From assembly GCA_017996375.1 (NCBI GenBank), contig JAGOHC010000002.1, positions 1 through 60,233 of the forward strand: DNA of 60,233 nt. The letters are read 5' to 3'. This document shows, one piece after another, positions 46,513-55,628 of the stretch (position 1 is its first letter; each line of letters opens with the position of its first letter). A program made the position numbers and the translations under genes. Below the pieces are notes generated by a model. The model did not search any database. It saw only the letters and a list, made by a program, of their open reading frames with translations, and was not told the origin of the DNA. The DNA is from Saprospiraceae bacterium (GTDB taxonomy: Bacteria; Bacteroidota; Bacteroidia; Chitinophagales; Saprospiraceae).

Positions 46513-47676
46513 TTAGTTTCTTCCGCGTCGAGAGCTATTGCCGCCACCACGACTTGGGCTTGGGCTGCTGTCGTTATCGCTACTGCGAAATCTCGGGCTG
46601 CCATCGTTATCACCTCTATTATTATTACTACGTGATTCGCGCTGCGGTCTGCTGCTTTCGTGAGATGGCTTGCTACCACCGTTGCCGCCGCTATTAGATG
46701 AATCAAAAAATCTACGCTGCTTGGGTTGCTTATCTATACGCTGGTTAGGTTGCTTATCTACCTGTGTTGGTCTTGTCGGGCGCGTTGGTGAAGTGGTTTC
46801 ACTTCTATCAACTCCCCCTCTATCGCCTTTTGATATTTGGTTTTCGCGTGTTGGGCGTTTAGTATCTGCAGGCTTAACTTCAGGGCGCGTTGGTGAATCC
46901 GGTTTAGCTACCGAACGGCGAGGCGATGAGCTGCCGCCCGTTACACCTCCGCTTGTATGGCGCGAGCCATAATTTACTGTCGGGTAGTTGTGGCTGCCGC
47001 CATAGTAATTATTATTATAGTAACCATTACCATAATAGTTGCCCCAACCATTACCATAATAATTATTTATGATTACGTTGTTGCCACCGTAACCCCAGCC
47101 ACCGCCGTAGTAGTTGCCCCAACCGTTTCCGCAATACCAGTTGCGATTCCAGTTCCAATATGGGTCGTAGCCCATACCGCCCCAAGCCCATGGGTTGTTC
47201 CAAGAGTTGTACGGGTTATATCCCCAGTTATTCCAGCGATACCAACTGCGGTTAGTCACCCAACCATTATTCCAACCACCCATGCCATAATCATTATATA
47301 CATATACTGATACGCCCGGTGAGTAGAAAGGGTCGTAGTGGCAAGCATCCATATAGAATGGATCGTAGTAACCGAACCCTGACATTGGGCGATTAAAACG
47401 GCGAATACGTGTAGAGTATGAATAATCGCTATCTACAAAATCATCCTCATAAGCAGGAGCAGGAGCAGATTCGTCTTCATAAAACGAATATTCTTCTTCT
47501 GCTTGGGAGGCATCGAAGTCGCTGCCACTATCATCATTGGATGAATAGGTACTGCTGGTATAGTAAGTATCATGATCAGTTGAAGGATTGTAATACACAT
47601 CATCATTTTGTGCAATGGCTAAGTTACTGCCTAAGAGGAAGAACAATAACCAGTTGAAGGAATTTATTAGTTTCAT
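46513..47676 (-). CDS. secreted Gly/Tyr/Trp/Asn-rich low-complexity protein
   Basis: A 387-residue protein from the ATG at 47676 (MKLINSFNWLLFFLLG), signal peptide ending AIAQ. The N-terminal acidic part (EEEYSFYEDES) is followed by a FGYYDPFYMDACHYDPFY segment, then a Trp/Asn/Gly/Tyr-rich region (WNNWGYNPYNSWNNPWAWG) and an Arg/Ser/Pro-rich disordered tail. No domain is recognised. Similar proteins are common in Bacteroidota without known function. Composition suggests a surface or matrix protein. Ends in a strong terminator. Confidence 0.6.
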   Translation of the reverse strand: MKLINSFNWLLFFLLGSNLAIAQNDDVYYNPSTDHDTYYTSSTYSSNDDSGSDFDASQAEEEYSFYEDESAPAPAYEDDFVDSDYSYSTRIRRFNRPMSGFGYYDPFYMDACHYDPFYSPGVSVYVYNDYGMGGWNNGWVTNRSWYRWNNWGYNPYNSWNNPWAWGGMGYDPYWNWNRNWYCGNGWGNYYGGGWGYGGNNVIINNYYGNGWGNYYGNGYYNNNYYGGSHNYPTVNYGSRHTSGGVTGGSSSPRRSVAKPDSPTRPEVKPADTKRPTRENQISKGDRGGVDRSETTSPTRPTRPTQVDKQPNQRIDKQPKQRRFFDSSNSGGNGGSKPSHESSRPQRESRSNNNRGDNDGSPRFRSSDNDSSPSPSRGGGNSSRRGRN

Positions 47677-47712
47677 ATTTTTAGTTTTATTTGTCATATA
47701 AAAATTTGAAGA

Positions 47713-47742
47713 TTGAATACAGGTATAAAGTTATTACTTTTG
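47713..47742 (+). promoter_or_regulatory. promoter of the TPR lipoprotein gene
   Basis: TTG at 47713-47715, a 19-nt spacer and TACTTTTG at 47735-47742 form a complete Bacteroidota promoter 116 nt before the start codon. It probably also drives the genes up to the ABC exporter. Confidence 0.7.
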
Positions 47743-47857
47743 CATTATACTTTTAGTTAAGATTCATTTAATTTTTAGCGTATAAGTGTTAATTTTCTGC
47801 GTATAATCTTTATGTTTTACAAACTTTTATCAAAAAACATTTTAATACAAATATTTT

Positions 47858-48856
47858 ATGAGGTTCATTTATTCCTTTTTGTGTTTGACTGTCATTTTCT
47901 TGAATTGTAAAAACGAACAATCTACAAAAATTGCTGCCGGCGCTGGCAATGCCGCTATTGATGGTGTAAGTAAACAGATAGAACAAAGCCCCAACGACCC
48001 TACTCTCTATGCAGCGCGCGCGCGCTTATTTTATGATATGGATGCTTTCAACGAAGCTGCTGAAGATATGCAAAAAGCCATTGCGTTAGACTCTAACAAC
48101 GTGAAGTATTATCATTTCTTGGCAGATGCACAGTTAGACAACGCCCACTCCAAAGAAGCCTTAATGGTAATGACTGATGCTGGTAATCGCTTTAGCACTA
48201 ATATGCCTACGCTACTTAAACTAAGCGAGTATCAATTAATATTAAAACGCTACGATGATGCCTTTGCCACATTGGATAAAATTTTGAAACAAGACCCACA
48301 AAATGCTGAGGCTTATTTTATGTTGGGAACAACCTTTATGGATATAGGCGATACCTCTAAGGCATTTGGAAGTTTTCAAAAATCCGTTGAGCTAGACCCC
48401 GACCTGGCCGATGCCTATATCAATTTAGCGCAGATTGCTGAGAAAAGTAACCAACGCGTTGCAGCGCAATATTATGATAATGCCGTCCGTGCCGATTCCA
48501 ATAATCTGCAAGCAGTTTACTCAAAAGCCCTGTTTCTGCAAAAGCAAGATAAAGAAGAAGAAGCCAAAGCGTTGTATCGAAAAATACTAACAAAAGACAG
48601 CCAATTTGCAAATGCGTATTTTAATATGGGCATCATTTTTATCGGTTCAGACTCTATCAAAAAAGCAGAGGACAACTTTAATATCGTCACGCAAATAAAT
48701 CCTACTAATGCCAAAGCCTACTACTATCGCGGGCTTGCTCGTGAGCGGCAAAAAAAATACGAAGAAGCACGAAGCGACTACGAACAAACGCTCCGTTTAG
48801 AGCCTAACTTTACCCGTGCCAAAGCATCGCTAAGCTCTATCGAAAATTTAAAATAA
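47858..48856 (+). CDS. TPR-repeat lipoprotein
   Basis: A 332-residue protein with a signal peptide ending in a lipobox FLNC (C17 probable lipid site). The rest is about seven tetratricopeptide repeats (AARARLFYDMDAFNEAAED, EAYFMLGTTFMDIGD, AKAYYYRGLARERQKKYEE). TPR scaffolds mediate protein contacts; the partner is unknown. It lies 6 nt upstream of the PaiB-like gene, so the pair should be cotranscribed. Confidence 0.83.
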   Translation: MRFIYSFLCLTVIFLNCKNEQSTKIAAGAGNAAIDGVSKQIEQSPNDPTLYAARARLFYDMDAFNEAAEDMQKAIALDSNNVKYYHFLADAQLDNAHSKEALMVMTDAGNRFSTNMPTLLKLSEYQLILKRYDDAFATLDKILKQDPQNAEAYFMLGTTFMDIGDTSKAFGSFQKSVELDPDLADAYINLAQIAEKSNQRVAAQYYDNAVRADSNNLQAVYSKALFLQKQDKEEEAKALYRKILTKDSQFANAYFNMGIIFIGSDSIKKAEDNFNIVTQINPTNAKAYYYRGLARERQKKYEEARSDYEQTLRLEPNFTRAKASLSSIENLK

Positions 48857-48862
48857 CACACC

Positions 48863-49498
48863 ATGTACATTCCGCCCTACTTCACCGCAACCGATACTGC
48901 CGAAGCCTTACGCTTCATGCAGCAATACAGTTTTGCTACTGTTATCGGTGTGCAATCACATGGGTTGCCCATTGCTACGCATCTGCCCGTGGTGGCAGAA
49001 CGGAACGGAGAGCATATCGCCTTATTTACTCATTTTTCACGTGCTAACGAGCAGACAAACAATATTACAGACCAAACGTTGTTGGTTGTATTTCAAACAC
49101 CGCACGCCTACATCTCTACATCGCATTACGAAAAATTTGAAAGTGTACCTACTTGGAATTACATCGCCGTACACGCCTATGGCAAAGCCGCTATCCTTAC
49201 GGATGATGCTGCATTTGCAGTATTAGAAAAAACAATCGCCTTTTATGAAGCCACTTATCAACAACAGTGGGATCAACTTTCTGCTATTTATAAAAATAAG
49301 ATGCTGCGCGGCATTACAGCCGTCAGAATAGATATACACACCTTGCAATTTGCAAAAAAATTAAGCCAGAATAAAACAGATAATGAACGTATCAGCATTA
49401 TCCAAACCCTTTCGCAACACACAGATTCTTCTGCTCGCGCCGTTGCCGAGTGGATGCAACAACAACCAACATCTTCATCAACCACACCTAACCAATGA
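48863..49498 (+). CDS. PaiB-like FMN-binding regulator
   Basis: A 211-residue protein of the PaiB/FMN-binding family: MYIPPYFTATD, LPIATHLPVVAE, HFSRANEQ and VPTWNYIAVHAYGKA match PaiB across its length. Members bind flavin through a split-barrel fold; in Bacillus PaiB is a repressor, but other relatives may be oxidoreductases, so the regulator label is tentative. Its TGA overlaps the ATG of the next gene by 4 nt (ATGA), showing translational coupling. Confidence 0.82.
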   Translation: MYIPPYFTATDTAEALRFMQQYSFATVIGVQSHGLPIATHLPVVAERNGEHIALFTHFSRANEQTNNITDQTLLVVFQTPHAYISTSHYEKFESVPTWNYIAVHAYGKAAILTDDAAFAVLEKTIAFYEATYQQQWDQLSAIYKNKMLRGITAVRIDIHTLQFAKKLSQNKTDNERISIIQTLSQHTDSSARAVAEWMQQQPTSSSTTPNQ

Positions 49499-50622
49499 TT
49501 CAGAATTATCGCTATTACATAGCCTTGCTTATAGCCGTTATAATAGTATGGGCGGCTTTTTATTTCTTTACAGATATTGTTAGCTACCTCTTAATAGCAT
49601 GGGTGCTTTCGCTCATTGGGCAGCCATTTATGCGTTTTTTCAAAGGCATCCATATTGGCAAATTTAAAATTAACGAAAGCATTGCTGCTATCCTAACTTT
49701 AATATGTTTTGCCTTTATCGCCACTGGTTTGGTGGCTGCCTTCGTACCGTTGTTAGTACAACAGATTAACGAATTGGCAAAAGTAGATTACGCGGCTTTA
49801 CAAGTCAGCCTCAGCGAACCTATCAGCAAAATTGATGCTTGGGCACATAAATACGGCATGCTTACGAGCAACCAGAATTTGATTGACGAAGCCACCAATG
49901 CCCTCAAAAAATGGTTTGACCCCTCAATGTTTGGCGATGTATTTCGCACTACACTTTCTACGCTGAGCAACTTATTTGTCACCATCGGGTCAGTTACATT
50001 TATCACCTTCTTTTTTTTGAAGGACGACAAGATGTTTCTCAACCTGCTGTTGGCACCCGTACCTACACAATACGAGCCGCAAGTGCGTCATGCCGTTTCA
50101 GAAATCAGCCGAATGTTAACGAGATACTTCGTAGGGCTGCTCATACAAGCATCTATCTTTTCTACCATCATTGCATTAGGTTTAATTTTTTGGGGCATCC
50201 CGAATGCGCTACTCATTGGGTTATTGGGCGGGTTGTTCAACACCATACCATATATAGGTCCAATAATTGGGGCAACCATGGGCTGCCTCATCGCACTCAC
50301 TTCCAACCTGCAAGTTGATTTTTACAGCGAAATCATTCCTATTCTTTTAAAAGTTATTGTAACCTTTTCGGCAACACAGATGTTAGATAACTTTGTCATC
50401 TCTACCTACGTACAATCAAAATCGGTGCAAGCACACCCGTTAGAGATTTTTCTGGTAGTGATAATGGGTGCGAAATTGGGCGGCGTATGGGGAATGGTTT
50501 TGGCTATCCCGACTTACACGGTATTGCGCGTTATCGCAAAAATATTTCTGAGTGAGTTTAAATTAGTGCGTACCCTCACACGCGACATGACGGACGAAAC
50601 AGCACCTCCGACAATAAGTTGA
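49495..50622 (+). CDS. AI-2E family permease (PerM/UPF0118)
   Basis: A 375-residue inner-membrane protein with about seven hydrophobic segments, including SYLLIAWVLSLIGQPF and GLLGGLFNTIPYIGPIIGA, the latter typical of the family. Members have been linked to autoinducer-2 export or ion antiport; a specific substrate cannot be assigned. Its start overlaps the paiB-like stop by 4 nt, and the ABC exporter gene starts 27 nt further. Confidence 0.86.
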   Translation: MIQNYRYYIALLIAVIIVWAAFYFFTDIVSYLLIAWVLSLIGQPFMRFFKGIHIGKFKINESIAAILTLICFAFIATGLVAAFVPLLVQQINELAKVDYAALQVSLSEPISKIDAWAHKYGMLTSNQNLIDEATNALKKWFDPSMFGDVFRTTLSTLSNLFVTIGSVTFITFFFLKDDKMFLNLLLAPVPTQYEPQVRHAVSEISRMLTRYFVGLLIQASIFSTIIALGLIFWGIPNALLIGLLGGLFNTIPYIGPIIGATMGCLIALTSNLQVDFYSEIIPILLKVIVTFSATQMLDNFVISTYVQSKSVQAHPLEIFLVVIMGAKLGGVWGMVLAIPTYTVLRVIAKIFLSEFKLVRTLTRDMTDETAPPTIS

Positions 50623-50649
50623 TTTTAATAAAATTTTACACAAAGTATT

Positions 50650-52452
50650 TTGAAAGAACTCGCATATCTCAATCGCTATTTTTGGAAATACAAACACCTG
50701 CTCATACAAGGGTTTATCTTTGTAGTCATCTCCAATTATTTTAGGATACTGCAACCGCAGATGATCCGCAAGGCGTTGGATACCGTTGTTGATAATGTAC
50801 AATCGTATAATGCTGCCAGTGGGCAAGCAAAAATTGATTTGTACAACAGTTTAGCCAGCACACTCATGTACTTTGGCTTAGTGGTATTGGGTGCGGCACT
50901 ATGCATGGGCGTGTTCATGTATTTCATGCGGCAAACCATTATCGTTATGTCGCGCCTGATAGAGTATGATTTACGTAAAGAAATATTCGAGCAATACCAA
51001 CGGCTGAGTTTATCGTTTTACAAACGCAACAACACCGGCGATATGATGTCGCGCATCACGGAAGATGTTTCTAAGGTGCGGATGTATTTAGGTCCTACTG
51101 TATTATACGGCATCAATATCTTATCATTAGTTGTGCTTGTCATATCTGGTATGTTAAGCGTAAGCGTAAAACTTACATTATACACCCTGCTGCCGTTGCC
51201 GTTATTGTCTATTTCCATTTATTATGTAAGTGCCTTAATCAACAAAAAAAGTGAAGCCATACAAAAGCAACTCGCTGTACTAAACAGCGCAGCACAAGAA
51301 ATCTACTCTGGTATTCGCGTAGTAAAATCGTATGCACAAGAAAAACCTATGGCTACATACTTTGCCCAAGAGTGCGAAACGTACAAACAAAAATCAATGG
51401 AGCTGGTGCGTGTAGATGCACTATTTTTCCCTACCATGATTATCCTCATTGGTGCGAGTACCATACTTACAATCTATATCGGTGGGCTTGGCGTAGCCAA
51501 TGGTGAAATCACACATGGCAACATTGCAGAGTTTGTTATTTATGTTAATATGCTGACGTGGCCCATCACATCAATCGGGTGGACAGCCTCCCTCATTCAG
51601 CAAGCGGCTGCTTCACAAAAACGCATTAACGGGTTTTTACATATCACACCCGACATCGTTTCGCCGAAAGGCGCAATAGCAGTGCCAATACAAGGCGAAG
51701 TTGCTTTCCGTAATGTAACATTCACCTACCCCGATACGGGCATTACGGCATTGCACAACGTTTCGTTTTCGCTCAAAAAAGGAGAAAAGATGGCGATTAT
51801 AGGCAGAACGGGCAGTGGCAAAAGTACCGTCGCCGACTTGCTTGTGCGAATGTATGACGTTACCGAAGGAGAGATATTGATTGATAATAAAAACATCAAG
51901 GAATACGACCTGCATCACCTGCGGCGCAGCATCGGGTATGTACAGCAAGATGTGTTTTTATTTTCGGATTCGGTGAGTGCTAACGTAGCCTTTGGCAAAG
52001 CCGACGCATCCCAACAGCAAATAGAAGAGTTTACCAAGTACGCTGCCGTACACAATGATATTATAGATTTGCCTAATGGCTTCAACACCGTAATTGGGGA
52101 GCGCGGCGTGATGCTTTCAGGTGGGCAGAAGCAACGCATCAGCATTGCACGCACGCTTATTAAAAACCCCGAAATTGTTATTTTAGATGACAGCCTTTCG
52201 GCAGTGGATACTACTACCGAACAGCGCATATTGGGTTATCTGAATCAGAATTTGGCTGATAAAACTGCCGTCATTATCACCCACCGCATTTATGGCTTGC
52301 TCAATTTTGACAAAATCATTGTACTGGATGGCGGGCGCATTGTTGAAGCTGGCAAACACGAAGAATTGATCGCGCAAAAAGGCTACTACTTCGATCTGTT
52401 CGAGCAACAACGCGCCGCTGAAGCCGCTATGCTGAATGTGCCAACGGGTTAA
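50650..52452 (+). CDS. ABC exporter (MsbA/type IV half-transporter)
   Basis: A 600-residue fused permease-ATPase. Six membrane helices lie in residues 1-320; the nucleotide-binding domain has Walker A GRTGSGKST (residues 385-393), signature LSGGQKQR, Walker B IVILDDSLSAVD and the H-loop Ile-Thr-His-Arg. It should dimerise and export lipid, drug or peptide. No ATG precedes MKELAYLNRYFW, so initiation is at a TTG at 50650. Immediately follows the AI-2E-type permease. Confidence 0.9.
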   Translation: MKELAYLNRYFWKYKHLLIQGFIFVVISNYFRILQPQMIRKALDTVVDNVQSYNAASGQAKIDLYNSLASTLMYFGLVVLGAALCMGVFMYFMRQTIIVMSRLIEYDLRKEIFEQYQRLSLSFYKRNNTGDMMSRITEDVSKVRMYLGPTVLYGINILSLVVLVISGMLSVSVKLTLYTLLPLPLLSISIYYVSALINKKSEAIQKQLAVLNSAAQEIYSGIRVVKSYAQEKPMATYFAQECETYKQKSMELVRVDALFFPTMIILIGASTILTIYIGGLGVANGEITHGNIAEFVIYVNMLTWPITSIGWTASLIQQAAASQKRINGFLHITPDIVSPKGAIAVPIQGEVAFRNVTFTYPDTGITALHNVSFSLKKGEKMAIIGRTGSGKSTVADLLVRMYDVTEGEILIDNKNIKEYDLHHLRRSIGYVQQDVFLFSDSVSANVAFGKADASQQQIEEFTKYAAVHNDIIDLPNGFNTVIGERGVMLSGGQKQRISIARTLIKNPEIVILDDSLSAVDTTTEQRILGYLNQNLADKTAVIITHRIYGLLNFDKIIVLDGGRIVEAGKHEELIAQKGYYFDLFEQQRAAEAAMLNVPTG

Positions 52453-52557
52453 TAAATCTATTATACTCTCATACTTTTATCCTCGCCACGAAAACCCTAC
52501 ACCACAAACAACAGATTAACGCATAAAGATTACCTTGCAACTATAACAATATTGATC

Positions 52558-53946
52558 ATGACTAAAACGATAACGGCACTTTTCCTTTCTTTGAGCGTTA
52601 CGCTTGCTGCTCAAACCCAAAGTGATGACGATGCGCTCGCAATACGCAGCATATACGATAAAGCACTCATTGACGGACAATGCTATGCTTGGTTGGAGCA
52701 TCTTACTACCCATATCGGTGCGAGGCTGGCAGGCTCGCCACAGGCTGCTGCTGCCGTAGAATATGCCTATCAAATGTTAGACAGCATCGGGTTAGATACC
52801 GTCTGGTTGCAGCCTTGCTGGGTGCCGCATTGGGTACGCGGCGAGCGTGAAGTGGTGCGCGTTACGCAATCGAAAATGGGTTCATTTGATTTAAACGCGC
52901 TTGCTTTGGGCAATACAATAGCAACAGGAGTAAATGGCATTGCTGCCGAAGTAATTGAGGTGCAAGGGTTGGAGGAAGTAGAGCACTTAGGTAATAAAGT
53001 TGCTGGAAAAATTGTATTTTATAATCGCCCGTTTGACAATAAACAGATTAATACTTTTTCGGCGTATGGTGGTGCTGCTGACCAACGCTACATGGGTCCG
53101 GTGGTGGCGGCAAAGCATGGCGCGGTGGCGGTTATTGTTCGGTCTATGACTGGGCGACAAGATGATTTTCCGCATACTGGCGCAACGAAAGCCGCCGATG
53201 ATGAAACGAAGATTGTGCCAGCAGTAGCTATCAGCACTAACGATGCAAATTTATTGAGTAACTTGCTCAAGCAGGAGCCTGTTAAAGTTTATATTCGCAC
53301 AAGTTGCCAAATGTTGTCAAAAAAAACATCGTATAATGTAATTGGTGAAATTCGCGGAAGCGAGCATCCTGAAGAAATTATTTTAGTGGGCGGGCACTTA
53401 GATGCTTGGGATGTGGCGCAAGGTGCACATGATGATGGCGCCGGTTGTGTGCAATCTATGGAAGTGTTGTACCTGCTCAAAAAAATGAATTATCGCCCTA
53501 AACGCACCCTTCGATGTGTGTTGTTTATGAATGAAGAAAATGGTTTGGCAGGCGGCACAGCATACGCAGCTGCATCGAACGAGCATAAGGAGTATCACCT
53601 GTTAGCATTGGAGTCGGATAGTGGTGGCTTTTCGCCACGCGGCTTTTCAACGGAAGGCGACTCGACAATTCATGCTGCTATGTTCAAACGCTTAAATGTA
53701 CACGCACCCTTGTTAGAGCCTTATGGTTTAACGCTGAAATTCGGGCGCGGTGGCGGCGCAGATATTGGTCCGTTGCGAAGCCAAAAAGGGTTGATAATGA
53801 ATTTGAATCCTGATTCGCAACGTTACTTCGATTATCACCATTCTGTTAATGATACTTTTGATGCTATCAACGAGCGCGAGCTGCGGCTCGGTGCGGGTGC
53901 CATGACTGCTATCGTATATTTGGTGGATAAGTATGGGTTGAGGTAG
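52558..53946 (+). CDS. secreted M28 metallopeptidase, carboxypeptidase Q-like
   Basis: A 462-residue exported protein from the ATG at 52558 (signal peptide ending LAAQ). A PA-type insert lies between residues about 130 and 240. The M28 zinc site is visible: His and Asp in GGHLDAWDVAQGAHDDGAG, the catalytic Glu in FMNEENGLAGG, Asp in LESDSGG and His in YFDYHHSVNDTFD. Resembles plasma glutamate carboxypeptidase, so amino- or dipeptidase activity is likely. It sits apart from the transporter operon. Confidence 0.88.
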   Translation: MTKTITALFLSLSVTLAAQTQSDDDALAIRSIYDKALIDGQCYAWLEHLTTHIGARLAGSPQAAAAVEYAYQMLDSIGLDTVWLQPCWVPHWVRGEREVVRVTQSKMGSFDLNALALGNTIATGVNGIAAEVIEVQGLEEVEHLGNKVAGKIVFYNRPFDNKQINTFSAYGGAADQRYMGPVVAAKHGAVAVIVRSMTGRQDDFPHTGATKAADDETKIVPAVAISTNDANLLSNLLKQEPVKVYIRTSCQMLSKKTSYNVIGEIRGSEHPEEIILVGGHLDAWDVAQGAHDDGAGCVQSMEVLYLLKKMNYRPKRTLRCVLFMNEENGLAGGTAYAAASNEHKEYHLLALESDSGGFSPRGFSTEGDSTIHAAMFKRLNVHAPLLEPYGLTLKFGRGGGADIGPLRSQKGLIMNLNPDSQRYFDYHHSVNDTFDAINERELRLGAGAMTAIVYLVDKYGLR

Positions 53947-53969
53947 CAGAGTATGAATATAACACTTCT

Positions 53970-54401
53970 TCAGTTTTTTTCTGCCACGATGAGTTCGGTG
54001 GGGCGCACTACCCAGCTACCTTTGGCATAGCCATCTTTTATTACTGTAACAGCTTCGCCTCTGGGCTGATTATCAGGAGAGGCTACTATCACGTAGTTAC
54101 CTTCAAATTGGTTGTAGGGTACTTCTAATCGGTGAATACCTAACCGAAAGAGTATTTGTTGGAGGTGTGTTTTGATTGGCTTGTAATATGCCGTAACGTC
54201 GGCGTGAAATTGCTCGTTAGTATGCAGCAACTTTAATCGCTCTTCAGTTTCTACTGCATCCAATTGTTCAATGATAGTGAGGTAAATCCTTTGGATTTGA
54301 TGCTGAAAATCGTCTTCCTGTTGTTCTAATTTTTTTTGGGCATTATCAATAATTGCTTGTTTACTGAGCAATCGTTCGCGAAGTTGGGCAAACTCTTCCA
54401 T
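53970..54401 (-). CDS. GrpE-like protein
   Basis: A 143-residue protein from the ATG at 54401 (a TTG at 54443 would overlap a promoter). The first half is a long charged coiled coil (LRERLLSKQAIIDNAQKKLEQQEDD), and the C-terminal half ends VTVIKDGYAKGSWVVRPTELIVAEKN, which matches the beta domain of the nucleotide-exchange factor GrpE. It is shorter than standard GrpE and divergent, so it may serve a specialised Hsp70 relative; no dnaK is in this window. Lies downstream of a LysM gene but has its own promoter. Confidence 0.68.
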   Translation of the reverse strand: MEEFAQLRERLLSKQAIIDNAQKKLEQQEDDFQHQIQRIYLTIIEQLDAVETEERLKLLHTNEQFHADVTAYYKPIKTHLQQILFRLGIHRLEVPYNQFEGNYVIVASPDNQPRGEAVTVIKDGYAKGSWVVRPTELIVAEKN

Positions 54402-54440
54402 TTTAGTTATTCGTGCAGTTAAGTACCTTTGTTTCCTACA

Positions 54441-54471
54441 CAAATGTAATTATCTAAAGTTAATTATCAAA
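54441..54471 (-). promoter_or_regulatory. promoter of the GrpE-like gene
   Basis: Read on the minus strand: TTTG at 54471-54468, exactly 19 nt spacer, then TACATTTG at 54448-54441. It overlaps the 3' end of the LysM gene, and the ATG at 54401 follows about 40 nt later. All positions match the Bacteroidota consensus. Confidence 0.75.
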
Positions 54472-54956
54472 ACATCACCAGTATTCAATGCATGTCGCTC
54501 GCGCTTGGTATCAATATTATTGTCTAAGGCAATTTGATAGCCCGCGTTAGGGTCGTTAAAAAATAGTTTGCCAATATCTTGGAGGGTATCGCCTTTGCGT
54601 ATGACATACTTTGTTTGATGTGCAGTTGGCTTTGTTGCTACCTGCTCCTGCAAGGAAGCAACCCGCGCTTTTAGCGTTTGCAGGGAGTCCGTTTGTTGTA
54701 CAACGGTTGCCTGGGTGAATTGCAGTTGCTGTTTTAAGTTGTTGTAGGAACTCACTTCGCTCCACATCAAGTATAGCAGTGGCACTCCTAAGAGAAACAG
54801 TAGCAGATAAATCCACTTGCGTTGCGCTTTCATCTGTTTTCTGAAGTTGACTTTTTGAAATGCTAAGTCACCTTGCAACGAAACATTTTTTTTAAGTACA
54901 TCGATATATTGATTTTCGATTGTTTCTAATAGGTTGATTGTTTCCAAATCTGCCAT
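54450..54956 (-). CDS. membrane-anchored LysM protein
   Basis: A 168-residue protein: a cytoplasmic N-terminal part (about 45 residues, with ETINLLETIENQYIDVLKKN), one membrane helix (WIYLLLFLLGVPLLYLMW), a coiled coil (QQLQFTQATVVQQTDSLQTL) and a C-terminal LysM domain (YVIRKGDTLQDIGKLFF). The LysM should bind peptidoglycan in the periplasm. Adjacent to the GrpE-like gene, an arrangement I recall with Hsp70-like genes in Bacteroidota, which suggests a chaperone or envelope link. Confidence 0.78.
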   Translation of the reverse strand: MADLETINLLETIENQYIDVLKKNVSLQGDLAFQKVNFRKQMKAQRKWIYLLLFLLGVPLLYLMWSEVSSYNNLKQQLQFTQATVVQQTDSLQTLKARVASLQEQVATKPTAHQTKYVIRKGDTLQDIGKLFFNDPNAGYQIALDNNIDTKRERHALNTGDVLIINFR

Positions 54957-55105
54957 ATTCTAAACGAGTAAAAAGGTAAATGGATTAGATGTGTTTATTT
55001 TCTAAGTGTAGTGTTTTGGTTTTGCTTGTTGTTGCAATATCATAAGTTAGCCGGTTTATAGAAATATCTACTTTTGAAATATTGTGACATGTCAAAAGTG
55101 TGATT

Positions 55106-55534
55106 TTATTCTGTATCCTTTCGTATCAAATTACTTTTGTTCGTGCTATCAAAGGTATCGGGTACATAAATTTTGATAGTTATTTTTTCAGCGAAAGGCG
55201 TATCTTTTTTTGACCCTACCTTACTTATATCTTTGGGCTTGAGGGTGAGTTGTGTGCCCTCATATTTTGAGTCAATTTGGTATCTGCCCATTCTTTCTAA
55301 ATATTTCATAATATCATTAGAGGCATTTTCCAGCAATATTTTTGTTTCGGTCAAAATTGCATTGCTCACCCAAGGAACAATCTCGTAATCGGTGGTAAGC
55401 TCGATGTGTATTTGTTGCACGCTGTCTGCTGGAAAGGATTGGTGTAGTGTTTTTTCAATCTGTGCGTTGAGGAGTGTAGTTGCCAATCCTGCTAATGCTA
55501 CTATCAGCCACCATTTTTTTTGAAAAGTTTGCAT
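55106..55534 (-). CDS. small secreted protein, function unknown
   Basis: A 142-residue protein with a signal peptide ending LLNAQ. The mature part alternates short beta-type strands (IHIELTTDYEIVPW, TQLTLKPKDIS, EKITIKIYVPDTF), resembling the beta-helical adhesin-like DUF4097/DUF2807 class, though too short to be sure. Upstream the C1B peptidase gene ends in a hairpin, so it is probably transcribed alone. Confidence 0.5.
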   Translation of the reverse strand: MQTFQKKWWLIVALAGLATTLLNAQIEKTLHQSFPADSVQQIHIELTTDYEIVPWVSNAILTETKILLENASNDIMKYLERMGRYQIDSKYEGTQLTLKPKDISKVGSKKDTPFAEKITIKIYVPDTFDSTNKSNLIRKDTE

Positions 55535-55551
55535 AATTTAAAAAATTCAAA

Positions 55552-55593
55552 AAGAGTGATATATTTTCGGCAGCATGAAAGCATATCACTCTT
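55552..55593 (-). terminator. intrinsic terminator of the C1B peptidase gene
   Basis: AAGAGTGATAT (55552-55562) pairs with ATATCACTCTT (55583-55593) over 11 bp; on the minus strand CTTTTTGAATTTTTT follows. Confidence 0.8.
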
Positions 55594-55628
55594 CATTTTT
55601 ATTTTGTATGTGTATTTATAACGCTCAA

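Noticed and set aside
46957..47310. 117-codon plus-strand frame rich in Ile and Val
   Set aside because: Antisense of the Asn/Tyr/Gly-rich region of the secreted protein; composition is a by-product.
54402..54443. TTG start of the GrpE-like gene
   Set aside because: It overlaps a complete promoter; an ATG at 54401 lies just downstream with an A-rich lead.
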